Source: Podocnemis expansa (taxonomy: Eukaryota; Chordata; Testudines; Podocnemididae). Taken from it: 64,000 bases of DNA. The first letter of the stretch is position 1. Every line of letters starts with the position of its first letter. Made by a program: the position numbers and the translations under genes. Under the pieces are notes generated by a model. That model ran no database searches and was not told where the DNA came from. It saw only the letters and a program-made list of their open reading frames with translations. The stretch covers positions 61,054,711-61,118,710 of the forward strand of contig ML681963.1 in assembly GCA_007922195.1 (NCBI GenBank), written 5' to 3'. Of the stretch, positions 11,841 to 44,800 are shown piece after piece.

Positions 11841-12029
11841 CAGTGTTTCCCGACCAGTGTGCCATCAGGTCTGAGCAGCTGTGCCACAAAATTTTTTGTA
11901 AAACTACTCAAAGAGCTCTGGATTGTCTCATTGGCTCATGAATTAATTTGGAAACTATATGGTGGTGTGCCTCAAATTAATTAAAGGTAGCAAGGCGTGC
12001 CATGGCAAAGAAAATGTTGGGAACCACTG
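11841..12029. mobile_element. hAT-type MITE, 189 bp
   Basis: It starts CAGTGTTTCCCGACC and ends with the complement of CAGTGGTTCCCAAC, a typical hAT terminal repeat. The flanks ACTTAGAC (11833-11840) and ACTTAGAG (12030-12037) are an 8-bp target duplication with one difference. There is no coding capacity. Confidence 0.85.
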
Positions 12030-12032
12030 ACT

Positions 12033-12316
12033 TAGAGTACATCTCTACACCGAAAGAAAAAATAATATAAAAACCCTGCAGCAGCAAGTCTCAGAGCCCA
12101 GGTCAACGGCCTTGGGGTGGTGAGGCTGTGCTATGGGGCTAAAAGTAGTTTAGGCTGGAGCCTGGGCTCTGAAACCTGATGAGGGAGGAGAGACAGAGTC
12201 TGCGAACCAGGGCTCCAAGCCCAAGTGGAAATGTCTACGCCACAGGAGCCCAAGTCAGTTGCCCTGGAGTCTGAGACTCACTGCCGTGGGATTTTTTTTT
12301 TTTTTCAGTGTAGACA
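12033..12316. mobile_element. MITE with TGTCTACAC-type ends
   Basis: The left end reads GAGTACATCTCTACACC and the right end reads CAGTGTAGACATACCC, so the ends are imperfect inverted repeats of the (G)GGTATGTCTACAC type seen again at 19.5 and 23.3 kb. The interior has repeated GAGCCCAGG/GGGCTC phrases and no ORF. The exact boundary with the preceding hAT target duplication is unclear. Confidence 0.5.
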
Positions 12317-12607
12317 TACCCAAAGGGTCTCTCTGCTTCAGTTCACCATCTATAAAATGGCCTTAATGGGCAAGCACTTCCCTGCCCCACAGGATAAAGA
12401 CTGTGTGATGCTCAAATATTATGGTAAGAGGCACGGCTGGCTCAAGGGGTTGCGGCGCCCCAAGCCGAATTTTGATTTGGTGGCCCCCATCTCATTCAAG
12501 GAGGTTGAAAACGGTTTTCCAAAGTGCCTAAATCTCCAGGGTCTGCCTGCAGAGGGGTTTAAAGTGCACTCTGCCTCCATGACTTAAGCTGCGGGTTGAC
12601 TAACAGT

Positions 12608-12700
12608 AAAAAACCAAGGAGTCGTGTGGCACTTTAAGACTAAGATTTATTTTTTGCATGAGCTTTCGTGGGAGAAAATCCCACTTCGTACTGTGCCTGA
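12608..12700. mobile_element. Partial foldback MITE
   Basis: It contains AAGGAGTCGTGTGGCAC, AAGACTAAGATTTATTT and GAGCTTTCGTGGGAGAAAAT, the arm sequence of the palindromic family described at 12875-13255. Only one arm is recognisable. Confidence 0.6.
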
Positions 12701-12874
12701 GCTGCTACGAAAGAGTTGAAGAGGCAGGAGCCAACCTGATCTTCAGGGGGCTAGGTGCCCCACGAACTGTCACCTGAAGCTGTGGGCAGAGCCGGCCCTG
12801 GTAAGAGGGGCCATCCGAATACCTAGAACAGCCTGCATGCCTACCTTTTCCAGGCCTTGTTTTAGCAATTTTAA

Positions 12875-13255
12875 AAGGGGTAGCCGTGTTAGTCTAGTCC
12901 AGTGAAAAAACAACAAGGAGTTGTGTGGCACTTTAAGACTAACAGATTTATTTTTTGCATGAGCTTTTGTGGGTGTAGTGGCTAGCACCTCTGCTTAACA
13001 CGCAGAAGGTCCTGGGTTCACTTCCCAGGGGGTTGGACTAGCTGATCTCACGAGGTCCCTTCCAGCCCTATGATTTGATTTAGAGAAGATCCTGCTTCGA
13101 AGATGGGTGAACCATTTAGTTTCATTCCTTTCCGTAAGTTCACCCATCTTCGAAGCATCTGAGGAAGTGGGATCTTCTCCCACGAAAGCTCATGCAAAAA
13201 ATAAATCTCTTAAAGTGCCACCCAACTCCTTGTTGTTTTTTCACTTGTTTTACCA
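12875..13255. mobile_element. Palindromic (foldback) MITE with a SINE in one arm
   Basis: The left arm runs GGGTAGCCGTGTTAGTCTAG, GTGGCACTTTAAGACTAACA, ATTTATTTTTTGCATGAGC. After the SINE insertion it resumes with GAAGATCC and CTTCGAAGATGGGTGAAC. The right arm is its inverse: GTTCACCCATCTTCGAAGC, CCCACGAAAGCTCATGC, AAATAAATCTCTTAAAGTGCC. Related pieces recur at 12608, 22266, 29578, 30955, 31442 and 51545. The family resembles the foldback MITEs widespread in turtles and crocodilians (Chompy-like), but I cannot assign a name with certainty. Confidence 0.7.
12974..13079 (+). mobile_element. tRNA-derived SINE with CR1-like tail (turtle Pol III/SINE type)
   Basis: The 5' part resembles a tRNA, with an A-box-like TGGCTAGCAC and a B-box-like GGTCCTGGGTTCACTTCC. 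The 3' part, GGGTTGGACTAGCTGATCTC and CCTTCCAGCCCTATGATT, is the same tail as in CR1 LINEs. This tRNA-head/CR1-tail layout is the known turtle SINE design, in which the LINE machinery mobilises the SINE. It interrupts the left arm of the foldback element. Confidence 0.75.
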
Positions 13256-13598
13256 GCCTCCCACGAGCCCCCTTCCCCACTGCCTCCCTGGCTCCGCTTG
13301 CCTCGCCCTCCCCAGCCACCCCCTTCGTTGCCAACCTGCCCAGCCCTGTCACCCTCCCCGCCCGTTCACCGCCACAGCAACTCCCGCCAACCGCTCAAGT
13401 GGAAAAATCCCCTCAGCCAAGCGCGCGCTGTATTTTTAGCTGCTTTTAATGCAATTTAGCAGCTGGAAATCGGCGGAGGCGCCAGCGCCGGCCCCCGCCA
13501 GCTCTCTGCGTGCGGCCCACCGGCGAGGGCGGCAAGGCGGAGCCGGGGAGCCGCCGCCAGGGCGCGCCGTCGGCCTTCCGGAGCCCCGGCTCCGGCGC

Positions 13599-13633
13599 CA
13601 CGTGGGGCGGCAGGGCGCGCGGGGCCCCACGTG
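13599..13633. promoter_or_regulatory. Two CACGTG E-boxes
   Basis: The perfect palindrome CACGTG occurs at 13599-13604 and again at 13628-13633, about 210-240 bp upstream of the predicted transcription start. bHLH factors of the USF/MYC type bind this motif. Occupancy cannot be judged from sequence. Confidence 0.4.
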
Positions 13634-13790
13634 CGGCGGGGGCGAGGCGCGGGGCTGGCGGGGAGCCGGGGCGGCCGCCTCCTTCCCTGCGAGGGGCTCC
13701 GGGGCATCCTCCCCGCCCCGCCGCGTGGAAAGCCCGAGCGCCGGGCTGGGCTGGCACGGCGGGTCGCTCCCCGCCCTCGTGCGGGCGCGG

Positions 13791-13798
13791 GGACGTCA
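13791..13798 (+). promoter_or_regulatory. CRE-like site (ATF/CREB)
   Basis: The octamer GGACGTCA differs from the palindromic CRE TGACGTCA only at its first base, and lies 12 bp before the TATA box. The mammalian TGFB3 promoter is known for a proximal CRE next to a TATA box, so the arrangement looks conserved. Confidence 0.65.
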
Positions 13799-13809
13799 CG
13801 GGAGGGCGG

Positions 13810-13815
13810 TATAAA
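13810..13815 (+). promoter_or_regulatory. TATA box of TGFB3
   Basis: TATAAA is set in otherwise GC-rich sequence, 321 bp upstream of the start codon. Transcription would be expected to start about 25-30 bp downstream, near 13840. Both the motif and its closeness to the CRE-like site agree with known TGFB3 promoters. Confidence 0.75.
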
Positions 13816-13887
13816 GCCGCAGCCGGGCGGCGCGGGCAGGCAGTCGGCGTGCGAGGGGGATCCCGCCGGCCCGCCCGCGCGGCGCCC

Positions 13888-14034
13888 ATGGAGCCCGGCG
13901 GCGGCGGCGGCGGCGGCGCGCCCTGCAGCGGTGAAGGCAGCGCGCGCCGGGTCCCCGTGGCCGCATGGAGCGGGCTGCCGGCTCGCCGAGCCGCCTTCTC
14001 CTTCCTGGAAGCCGTGAGGCGCTCGCCGCGCTGA
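13888..14034 (+). promoter_or_regulatory. Upstream ORF 1 in the TGFB3 5' UTR
   Basis: This 48-codon ORF starts shortly after the predicted transcription start and encodes a glycine-run peptide. Its start has C at -3 and G at +4, a moderate context. It ends 101 bases before the TGFB3 start. Human TGFB3 mRNA is known for upstream ORFs that lower translation, so a similar role is plausible. Confidence 0.5.
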
Positions 14035-14069
14035 GTGGATGCCCCTGGGTGCCAAGCCGCAGGGCGTGA
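13965..14069 (+). promoter_or_regulatory. Upstream ORF 2 in the TGFB3 5' UTR
   Basis: This 34-codon ORF is in a different frame from upstream ORF 1 and overlaps it. It has C at -3 and G at +4, and ends 66 bases before the TGFB3 start. Confidence 0.45.
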
Positions 14070-14135
14070 GGAGGCGGCGCTGCCTGGTCTCGCTCGCCCG
14101 CGCCCGTCGCGGCCCCTTCCCGCTCGCTGCTGAAG

Positions 14136-35861
<21,726 letters not shown>

Positions 35862-36850
35862 AGGGCAACTTGCTCCACCCCAGCTGAGAGACTGTTACCA
35901 CCTACTCTCTGATTCCCAGAGAGTAGTAACATGAAGGGAACAAGAGGGCCAGAGACCTGAGCAAACTGAGGCCTGGGCTCCTAACTCCGCAGCTCAGGAC
36001 ATAGTTTGGGGGATCCCTTTGAGGACATTTCTCTGTCCTGGTGGCTCCACTTACTTCTCTCTGGGAGCCACTTTGGTGACATGAAGACCACATTCCCCTG
36101 AATGGCTGGACATTGGGTGGGGGAAGAGAGTCACACTGAATGGAGAGACTGCATTGTGTTTGGAGGCAGGGGGTAGCTGAGAATGGGAAACAGGAGAGTC
36201 TGATGAGAGTGGTAAAAAGGGGAAGCAAAGCTGGGCAGTCCTTCCTGTTCCAATTATCCTGAGACCCCAGCCCTTCCTTTGTCCTGAAGAGTCAAGACTT
36301 CTTATGAAGGAACAGACCAGTTTTCTTAATAAACAAAGTTCATTAAAAGGGGAGCTGCAAGACACCCAGGCTCTTGCTGCCTTAGACCTGGGTTGCAGGA
36401 GGTCCAAAACTTACATTGCATTCTTGCCAGTCACAGAGGTCCATCCTGTAGCTCCTAAGTGCTGAGATCTCAAGCCAAATCACAAACCTCACAGTCAAGC
36501 TGCTCAGGATGAGCTGATCGAAGAAGGGGAAAGGGTGTGCTGACTCCATTCACAGAAGGCTTGAGGTCTCCATTTCTTTGCCATGCAGTTCCTCTCTGCT
36601 CCTGGAGGTCCTGTGAGAAAGTTTTGGGGTCAGGGCAGGCACCGTTGCTCCTGCAGATACCTGGATTTTGGATCCATCCAGTCTTGGGCTGTTCCCCCCA
36701 AAAGGACACTGTGTTTGTTGTATGTGAGGTGCCTTAAGGAATTTGGTATCTCCTTGTACAAGGATCTAGCCCAGGTCTCACCTGCCAAGGTTTTAAAAAA
36801 ATATTAATCTCAAAACCATTGTAAAAAATAAATATTTTTGGGGGGGGAAA
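35862..36850 (+). other. TGFB3 3' UTR
   Basis: About 970 bases from the stop to the second poly(A) signal, without recognisable repeats. An earlier AATAAA lies at 36328-36333 and could give a shorter transcript. Confidence 0.65.
36827..36832 (+). terminator. Poly(A) signal AATAAA (probable main)
   Basis: AATAAA followed by a T/G-rich stretch (ATTTTTGGGGGGG, then GGTATTTTTGGTC) that resembles a downstream element. An alternative AATAAA is at 36328. The 3' UTR length this gives is similar to that of mammalian TGFB3. Confidence 0.55.
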
Positions 36851-39245
36851 TGGTATTTTTGGTCAAAAGTGTTGTTTGCTGAATGGTTAGAGATTTTATC
36901 ATTTTAGAATCCTGCTCCAGCTGCAAAATAGCCTAAGGTGACTGTGAGATCTGTCCCCCAACCAGAACCCCTGACCCATTCTCAATGGGAACATATAGTC
37001 TTAGGGTGGCTAGGGACTCAGAAGATTAACTTATGCCAGAAAGCACCTCTTCCTCTCATTGCCGCGGAAAACAGTCAGCCTGAAGGTCAAGTCAAGATCC
37101 ATGCAGTCCACCAAACAGTACCAGTTCTGTATGTGCTCCATCCCATGTAGGCCCTCTCACATGCACTCACCTGCAACAGGTGTTGTCAGACAGACAGCCT
37201 CCCCTTCACTACACAAACAAATAGATGGTGCCCAACACACAGGGCAATGCTGTTAGCATGTCACAGTGGACACTATAGTCACCATTACTTAACTTCATAC
37301 ATTCAATGAGTTTTGCTCTTGACTGTAGTCTGCCAAGTGAGAAAACAAGTACTGTTATAGGCTGTCACAAATGGGTACATAAACATACCATTTTTTCCAG
37401 TCGAGGACTTGCACTCATGTAAATACCAAAGAACATGGACACATTCAGACAACTTTCAGTTTGCCAAATCTAGATACCCTGTTTTGCCATACAGTTTCAC
37501 AGACAAGACCAAGGCAAGATATAGCCCCTACTCCCCTCCTCAGCTAGAGTCCCCCAAAAAGAGGGCATGGTTTCCTCGACCCAAATACATTATCTTCTGC
37601 ACCTGGACACTCTTAGAAAGAGGGGGCCCCATAAACAGACCCACCCTAGTAGTGTGATGTACACATGGGCCCTCTGGCTCAGCCAACCACAGTCATGTCT
37701 AGTCCTGTTCATGAAGTTATAGGAATACTGCCTCATCCCCAACAACTCAGTGTACAATGCCACTTGGGAGGTAGCCCATACTCACCTGTGGTCAGGCTTC
37801 TGCATAGACCTCTTCTCCTTGAGGTGGGGTTCTTCTATCAGGTCCCAGTCTCATTGTCCTTCTTCGTGAAGCAGGCTGCTGCTACACACTTTGTTGTGGT
37901 GCTGCCTCAACACACAATTCCAAGTATCTTAGTGAGTCATGACAGAAATCTAGATGGTTAACTAGTGACTGGTGGCTGGATGCCCCTTTGGCCAGGATCC
38001 TGTAGCAAGAAAACACCTGCACTAATAAAAGGGTCCTTCCTACTCACAACTTTGATTTCTCTCTCATTTTTCTTCAGGTCTCCTTGAACTGTAGTCACTT
38101 GTGATGGAGCTAGTAGCTCTGCCCAGCCTTGCAGCAGTGACTTACTACTGTGTTTAATATAACCCTTCAGTGGGAAATGAGCGCCCAGAGCTGGGGGGCT
38201 GTCCTCATGTGTGAGGGGGTACGCTTGTGACTACAACATGCTGATGGACACACTAAAAATGCCTGGCTAGATAGATGAGGGAATCTAGATGCCAGATGGT
38301 AAAGGAATTCCTTCTAATCTTCCAACAGCAGCTGCCTGGGACGTTTTGGTTTACACGCTGGAGCCTGTTCACTGGTTACCACTTCTCTTTGGCCCTGGGA
38401 TTGGTTCTGCTGCCCATCCAATTAAAGCGCTCCCATTCTCTAAAAAAGGGGGAGGCTACAAAGGACTGAACCAACACAAGAGAGTCTTCTAATACTTGAC
38501 ACAGCATGTCACAAACATTCACTAATTAACACTGGTAGCCTGTGTGGTTGGTCCGTACCAATAAGCTACATTTACTAACCTATGATTCAGGGAGGGGGCA
38601 ATCACTTGCTCAAGGTGCTAGGGGGAAAGAAAGAACTAGAATTCAGGAGTTTCTGGCTTCTCTCCACCTATCTGAGGAGCTACTTCATGGAGGGACAGGC
38701 TGAGTGGCATGGAAGGCTTAGTAGCTAAATCATAGGCCTGGGAGTCAAGACAAACTCACTTGTATTCTGACAGTGATTTGCTGTGTGGTCTCAGTCAAGT
38801 TGTCTCCTTCCTTTGGGCCTCAGTTTCTCTGTCTACAAATGGGGACTAAGGAGAGATCTGATAGGGCTGTTTGGTTACAGATGAGCAATGAGACAATCCA
38901 ATTGTAGTGGCAGGCTGAACAGATACCTGAGACTAGTACCTGCCGCTGTTGTTCAGAACACTGGGCTTGGGAAGTAGGACAAGGGGAGAAAGCTATTTTT
39001 CAAGAAGCCTACTATAATGGGAAAAACAAGTATGAACTGTGGAAAAGCAGATGGAAACAATGTCTTCTCACTGCCTGTGCTGAATACATGCTTAATACAT
39101 CCCTCAGCAGGAGTAAACCTAGGTAGGGTCAAATGACCCCAGAATACTCTACTCATCTTGATAGAGCTGACTCTGCAACATACAAGAGATGAAGAAAGGT
39201 TACTCTGCACTGCCACATGCAAGATCTCTGGTATGGTGAAGAGGG
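36851..39245. other. Intergenic stretch, no gene recognised
   Basis: Ordinary composition with only short frames. A MIR lies at about 38725-38890. In mammals TTLL5 ends a few kb from the 3' end of TGFB3 in convergent orientation; I could not identify any of its exons here. Confidence 0.5.
38725..38890 (+). repeat. MIR-type SINE
   Basis: GGCCTGGGAGTCAAGAC, TTTGCTGTGTGGTCTCAGTC, GGGCCTCAGTTTCTCTGTCT and ACAAATGGGGA follow in MIR order. Confidence 0.75.
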
Positions 39246-39509
39246 GCAGCCCCTTGTTCTTCTTCGAGCAGCTGCTCACATACATTCCACCTTGGGTTTG
39301 TATGTGCTGGCATGCTTGAACACCAGAAACTTTCACAGCCTGCCCTGCAGGACCAGCGGTGGCGCCCCTGGAGTGGCACGCGTTCAGCCCCGGTTAAATA
39401 CCCCGGTGGTCCGGCGGGTGCCCAGTTTTCTTCTTTCCGCCATTGTGTCGGACAGCGGGAAACAGCGAGCTACTTCATCTCGTCAATTTCACAATCCCCA
39501 ACAGGGGCT

Positions 39510-41020
39510 ATGCCCAGATCCCCAAGCTTTAAGCCTTGCGCCACCTGTGGCAAGCTCTTTTCAGTCAGTGATCCTCATGACCGATGTTGAGGTGCCTGGG
39601 TGAGTCACACCACCCGCAGCGGTGCAAAATCTGCAAGGCTTTCAAGCCTAGAACTAAAAAGGATAGAGACATCCGACTCAAGGCTCTGCTCATGGAGTCG
39701 GCTCTGTCTGCTGTGACTGAACCGCTGCGTCTGGCCGTGGTGATAAGCCCAGCCTCGGCGGTGACAATTGCGGCAAGCCAGCCAGGGCCCCCGGGACCTA
39801 CGAGCCTGTCGATGCAACGGCATCGCCCCGCACTGGCTGCACCAGCGGTGCCAGAGGAAACCCATGTGGGTTGGGAGCGCGCCCGCTGTGGGGGCTCTCC
39901 CTTGATCCCGGGTGGCTCACAGCCTCCATCTCCACTGGCCCCATCGACCCCCAAAGCCTACGAGGCGGCCAGGGCCCTTTCGGAGTTGCCTTTACTCCCC
40001 CAATCGGCGACAGCTTCATCCTGACCACCATCCCGGGGGAAGCCTGCCTTAAACTCACCGGCATGGCGCAGCACCACAGCGCATGCAGCCCCACCCGCTG
40101 AGACAGTACAAGTTGCGCCCCAGGATTCCCCGTGGCAGGGGAGGGGCTTCAGGCGTGCTGTCAGTGCAGTCCCCGGCTTCATCCCGCAGCCACGGGCACT
40201 GCAGGGGTTCACATGGCCAGCACCGGGGGCTCCGGGCACTAGGAGACAAATGGAGGCATGCTCAGCCTGCTTCCCCCTCCCGGGTACCGCAGCACTGGGA
40301 GACAGAGCGATGGGATGAGTCATCCCACTGAGCCAAAAGACCCCGCCGGCGGAAAGGGGAATACACTAGCTCTTCCTCCTGGGATTTGTGATCCTCCTCA
40401 TCCTTGACGGACAGGGCGCGGGGCGGAGGGATCACCGTTCAGACCCCCCTGTTGCACTGGCTCAGCCGTCTGTGATGGGACCCCCTCCTCAGTACTGGCC
40501 AGCTAATTGGCCCTATTGGACCCCTTGGATGCTGCCACAGGGCACCCACCAACAACAGCAACCCAGTCCAAGTGCGGAAGATTCGGGGGATCACGGATCA
40601 GTCTCAGAGGACACAGGGGACAGACCAGAGCATCAATCCCCCCCTGCTATGATGCAGCGTTCCCCGTCTGTCTCATCGGCAGGGGAATCCCATGGTACCG
40701 CTCCTCCTCCGACTGATGACCTCAAGGCGTACCAGGACCTGCTTCGCAGGTTGGCATCCAACCTGGGTCTGGAAGTGGAGGTGGTCAAGGAATCGTCAGA
40801 CTCATTGTTCAATGTAATCTCCCCTACATCTTCCACCAGGCTAGCCCTCCCAATCCATGAGGACGTGCTCCGAATAGTTCAATCGCTTTGGCAGACGCCC
40901 TCCTTGGTGGCCCCCACTTCAAAGGCCACTGAAAAGAAATATTACGTACCAGCTACGTTGTGCCAGTATTTATACGCGCATCCAAATCCTTCCTCGCTGA
41001 TGGTGGATGCAGTGAACTAG
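39510..41020 (+). pseudogene. DIRS copy A gag-like ORF1 pseudogene
   Basis: The first part reads CATCGKLFSVSDPHDRC. After a frame change near 39585 it reads CLGESHHPQRCKICKAFKP, together a cysteine/histidine motif typical of DIRS ORF1 proteins, followed by a basic stretch. After more breaks, the frame from 40388 to 41020 has a proline/glutamine-rich segment and the C-terminal domain (LKAYQDLLRRLASNLGLEVE ... KKYYVPA), ending at a stop. Confidence 0.7.
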
Positions 41021-41782
41021 CGTAAACACCAAGGCCAGCCAGCCTCTACCCCAAAAAGCAGGGAGGCAAAGGCATCGGACTCATTTGGGAAAAAACTTTA
41101 TTCGTCAGCTACAATGCAGCTTTGAGTGGCTAATCACCAACCCCTCCTAGGAAGGTACAACTGCTATCTTTGGGGCTCTATGAAACGTTTCGCCCAACAA
41201 CTGCTACCAGACTGTCGTCTGGACTTCAACACCATTCTGGAGGAGGGCTCGGCTGTGGCGAGGGCAGCATTGCAGGCCTCATGGGACGTGGCCGATTTGG
41301 CGGGCAGATCAGTGGCGTCAGTGATCACCCTACGTAGAGTGGCGTGGTTGCAGGCCTCGGGCCTACCTCCCTTGGTCCAGCAATCCATCCAGGACCTGCC
41401 CTTTGATGGGTCGTCTCTGTTCTCCGACCAAACAGATGCCAAACTGCACGGTCTGAAAGATTCTACTGCAACCCTGCGCTCGTTGGGGCTAGTGCAGCCG
41501 GCTTCCACGCATCGCCCCACTCAGCCACAATTCCCATCAGTGCCAGCCCACCGACAATTGTTTACCAACTGGGTGAGCAGGCAGAGAGACAGAGACAGGG
41601 GCAGAACACCAAGAAGCAGACCAAACTCCTCACCAAGCAGGGCACCGCGGACCAACCGTCGTTGCCCAGGCAACCAGGGGCGACAGTTTTGACGGGAGCC
41701 ACAAGGGTGTCGAGCCAAGCACCCACATACAGGATCACCACAAGCAACCGTTCCTGAACGGACTTTCCCCCTTTCACCCTCA

Positions 41783-43630
41783 GTGGGCCTCCATCACCAT
41801 AGACCGTTAGGTTTTGAGAACAGTGCGAGATGGATATTTGTTGCAATTCCATGCCAGGCCACCCAACAACCCTCCCCTTCCCAGTCCCTCTTCAGGGACA
41901 CCACTCATGAACAACAGTTGGACCTAGAGGTGGACAAACTCCTCGCACTGGGGGCGGTAGAAGAGGTCCCGGAGGTGCAAAAAGGAAAGAGGTTTTACTC
42001 CAGGTACTTTCTGATCCCCAAGTCCAGTGGGGGATTGAGACCCATTCTCGATCTGCGCGGCCTCAACAAGTTCCTGGTAAAGTTAAAGTTCAGGATGGTC
42101 ACCCTCAAGCAAATCATTCCTTCTTTGGATCCTGGGGATTGGTTTGCTGCCCTCGCCCTGCAGGATGCCTATTTTCATGTGGTAATCAAGCCACAACACA
42201 GCCAATTTCTACGATCTGTGCATGGGTGCAGGCATCTGCAGTTTACGCCCCTCCCCTTTGGGCTTTCTCTAGAGCTGAGGGTATTCACGAAATGTATCAC
42301 GGTTGTGGCAGCCCATCTCAGGAGACAGGGCATTCACATTTTTCCGTACCTCGACAACTGGCTAATCTGGGGTCATTTGCAGTACCAGGTACAAGCCAGT
42401 GTGCATATGGTCCGCTCCCTGTGCCAGCGCCTGGGACTCCTTGTCAACGAACAAAAGTCCCAGCTGTGTCCGGTCCAGAGAATAGAATTCATTGAGGCCG
42501 TACTAGACTTGGGTCAGGCCAGAGCCTTCCTCCCACAATCCAGATTCAAGGCCATGACCACAGTGATTACAGACTTAAAGCACAACCTGATCACCACGGC
42601 CAGACAATGCCTCAGACTTTTGGGCCACATGGCAGCAACCACCAGTGTAGTGCCATTGGCCTGCCTCAGACTCAGACTGCTTCAACGTTGGTTAAGTTCG
42701 GTCTTCCACCCCAACAGACATTTGATGGACAAAACAGTGTCGGTGACCCGAAGAGTCTGGTCCCAGTTGGCATGGTGGCAGGACCTCTGTCTCGTGTTGG
42801 AGGGAATCCCGTTTGGCACGGTGACCCCCTCGGTGACAATAATCACAGACACATCGGACCAGGGCTGGGGTAGGCATCTCAACCTAGGTTTCAGCATGTA
42901 AGGCAAATGGTCATCCACAGAGGAACACTTTCACATAAATGTGAAAGAACTACGGGCCATCAGGCTCGCTTGCCGCATGTTTCAAGAGCACCTGTGGGGA
43001 TGCTCAGTCCAGGTGTTGACAGACAATTCGACTGCCATGTTCTACGTAAACCATCAAGGGGGAGCCCACTCATCAGCCCTGTGTTGAGAGGCTATACATC
43101 TGTGGGAGCTGGCAGTGAGAGGCAAATTTCATGTGACAGCTGCTCACCTCCCAGGGGTTCGCAACAACAGAGCAAACCATCTCAGCAGACACTTCAGCTC
43201 CCAATACAAATGGTCGCTACACCCAGAGGTCTTAGCCCCAATCTTCCGCAGTTGGGGGTTTCCCCAAGTCGACTTGTTCGTGACTGCAGGAAATCTAAAA
43301 TGCCGCATGTTTGCCTCACTAAGGGGAAGGGAACCAGGCTCTCTCCCAGACGCTTTCCTTCTGTCTTGGGTGGGACCACTGATGTATGCATTTCCCCCAT
43401 TTCCACTGGTGCACGGAGTCCTGCTGAACATTCGGAGAGACAGGGCCCAGGTGATCCTGATCGCCCCAGCGTGGCCTTGTCAACACTGGTATCATATGCT
43501 CCTGGACCTGTCCGTAGTGGCTGCTCGAGAACTTCCGCTAAGACCAGACCTCTTGACCCAGGACCGGGGCCGCCTTCTCCACCCCAATCTGGAATCCCTC
43601 CACCCGACAGCTTGGAAGCTGTCTGGTTGA
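41783..43630 (+). pseudogene. DIRS copy A RT/RNase H/methylase-like pseudogene
   Basis: The reverse transcriptase shows YSRYFLIPKSSGGLRPILDL, LQDAYFHV and the catalytic box as YLDN rather than YLDD, so one catalytic aspartate is lost. RNase H blocks follow (IITDTSDQGWG, then VKELRAIRLA and LTDNSTAMF). Stops at about 42901 and 43087 break this part. The frame from 43115 to 43630 contains HLPGVRNNRANHLSR, VDLFVTAGNLKCRMFASL and LMYAFPPFPLVHGVL, the C-terminal methylase-like domain of DIRS proteins. Confidence 0.88.
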
Positions 43631-44695
43631 AAGTGGAGGAGCAGTCGTGCTCAGCCCCAGTGAAGCACATTTTAGTTAACAGCAGGAAGGCCTCGACTCG
43701 AGCAACATATAGCGCCAAGTAGCGGCGCTTCCTTAATTGGGCACACGGGAGGGGTCTGGACCCATGTCTCGCCCCAATCAGGGACATTTTAGACTATTTA
43801 CTAGAACTGAAGCATGGAGGCCTCACCTTGGCCTTGGTGAAGGTCCACCTGGCAGCAATAGCAGCAGCACATGTACCGGTGGTGGGCTGTTCCATCTTCT
43901 CCCATCCAATGGTGGGAAGGTTCCTGAAGGGCTGGAGCATGTCTTCCCTACCATTCGGCCACCCTCCCTGCAATGGGACTTGAATTTGGTCCTCTACGCC
44001 CTGTCGAAGCCACAGTTCGAGCCGATGGCCACGTGCCCACTCTTGACCCTATCACACAAAGTAGCATTCCTGGTGGCAATTACGTCCACCAGAAGGGTCT
44101 CAGAGTTGAGGGCATTATCTTCAGAGCCCCCGTATACTGTGTTCTTTAAAGATAAGGTGCAGCTCAGAACCCACCCTGCGGTCCTCCTGAAGGTGGTCTC
44201 TGACTTCCACCTTAACCAAGACATATTTCTTCCTGCGTTATGCCCCAAACCGCATGAGTCCAGCAAGCAACGGAGGTTACACACTCTCGATGTAAGGAGG
44301 GCACTAGCCTTCTACACACAACGTACACAGCCCTTCAGAAAGACTACTCAACTCTTCGTAGTGGTCGCGGACCACGTGAAAGGGGATCCAGTTTCATCAC
44401 AAACGATCTCTAAATGGGTGGTGTCTTGCATAAAAAGACATGTTACCGGCTGGCACAGGTCCCGTTGCCTGGCAGAGTAAAGGCCCACTCGACCAGGGCG
44501 CAAGCTTCCTCAACAGCTTTTCTGGCGGGGGTCCTGATTCTGGACATCTGCTGCTCAGCCACATGGGTGTCAGCCCATACATTTTCCTCCCATTATGCAA
44601 TTGTGCAACAAGCCAGGGAGGACGCAGCCTTCGGCAAGGCAGTTCTCCGGTCCAGTATCCATAACTCCACCCACCATCCAGCAGAAAGCTTGTAA
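43631..44695 (+). pseudogene. DIRS copy A tyrosine recombinase pseudogene
   Basis: The N-terminal part (SRKASTRATYSAK) stops at 43722. The catalytic domain from about 43980 includes STRRVSELRAL (first catalytic Arg present). After a frame change near 44480 come AHSTRAQASS (the HxxR motif) and HTFSSHYAI (the tyrosine nucleophile). The motif set is complete but lies in different frames with a stop, so the enzyme is dead. Confidence 0.85.
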
Positions 44696-44699
44696 TCTA

Positions 44700-44800
44700 C
44701 CCAAGGTGGAATGTATGTGAGCAGCTGCTCAAAGAAGAAAGGGGACAATTACTTACCTGTAACTGCTGTTCTTCGAGATGCACTGTGCACTTCCATTCCA
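44700..44800. repeat. Internal complementary region of DIRS copy A
   Basis: AAGGTGGAATGTATGTGAGC is the inverse of the element's left end, and ACTTACCTGTAACTGCTG with TTCTTCGAGATGCA is the inverse of its right end. DIRS elements use this region as template to complete the ends through a circular intermediate. Confidence 0.85.

Larger units (their letters stand above)
11740..12425 (+). repeat. MIR-type SINE, interrupted by two DNA transposons
   Basis: The left piece (about 11740-11840) ends in CTGTGTGATGATGAACATGTCACTTAG, the core of MIR. The right piece (about 12317-12425) resumes with TCTCTCTGCTTCAGTTCACC and ATCTATAAAATGG, the next part of MIR. Between them sit a hAT-type element (11841-12029) and a second MITE (about 12033-12316). 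MIR is ancient, so the order of insertion is clear. Confidence 0.65.

Noticed and set aside
12974..13079. A functional tRNA gene
   Set aside because: A- and B-box-like motifs are present but the sequence cannot fold as a full tRNA and carries a CR1 tail; it is a SINE. The same holds for 14938-15042.
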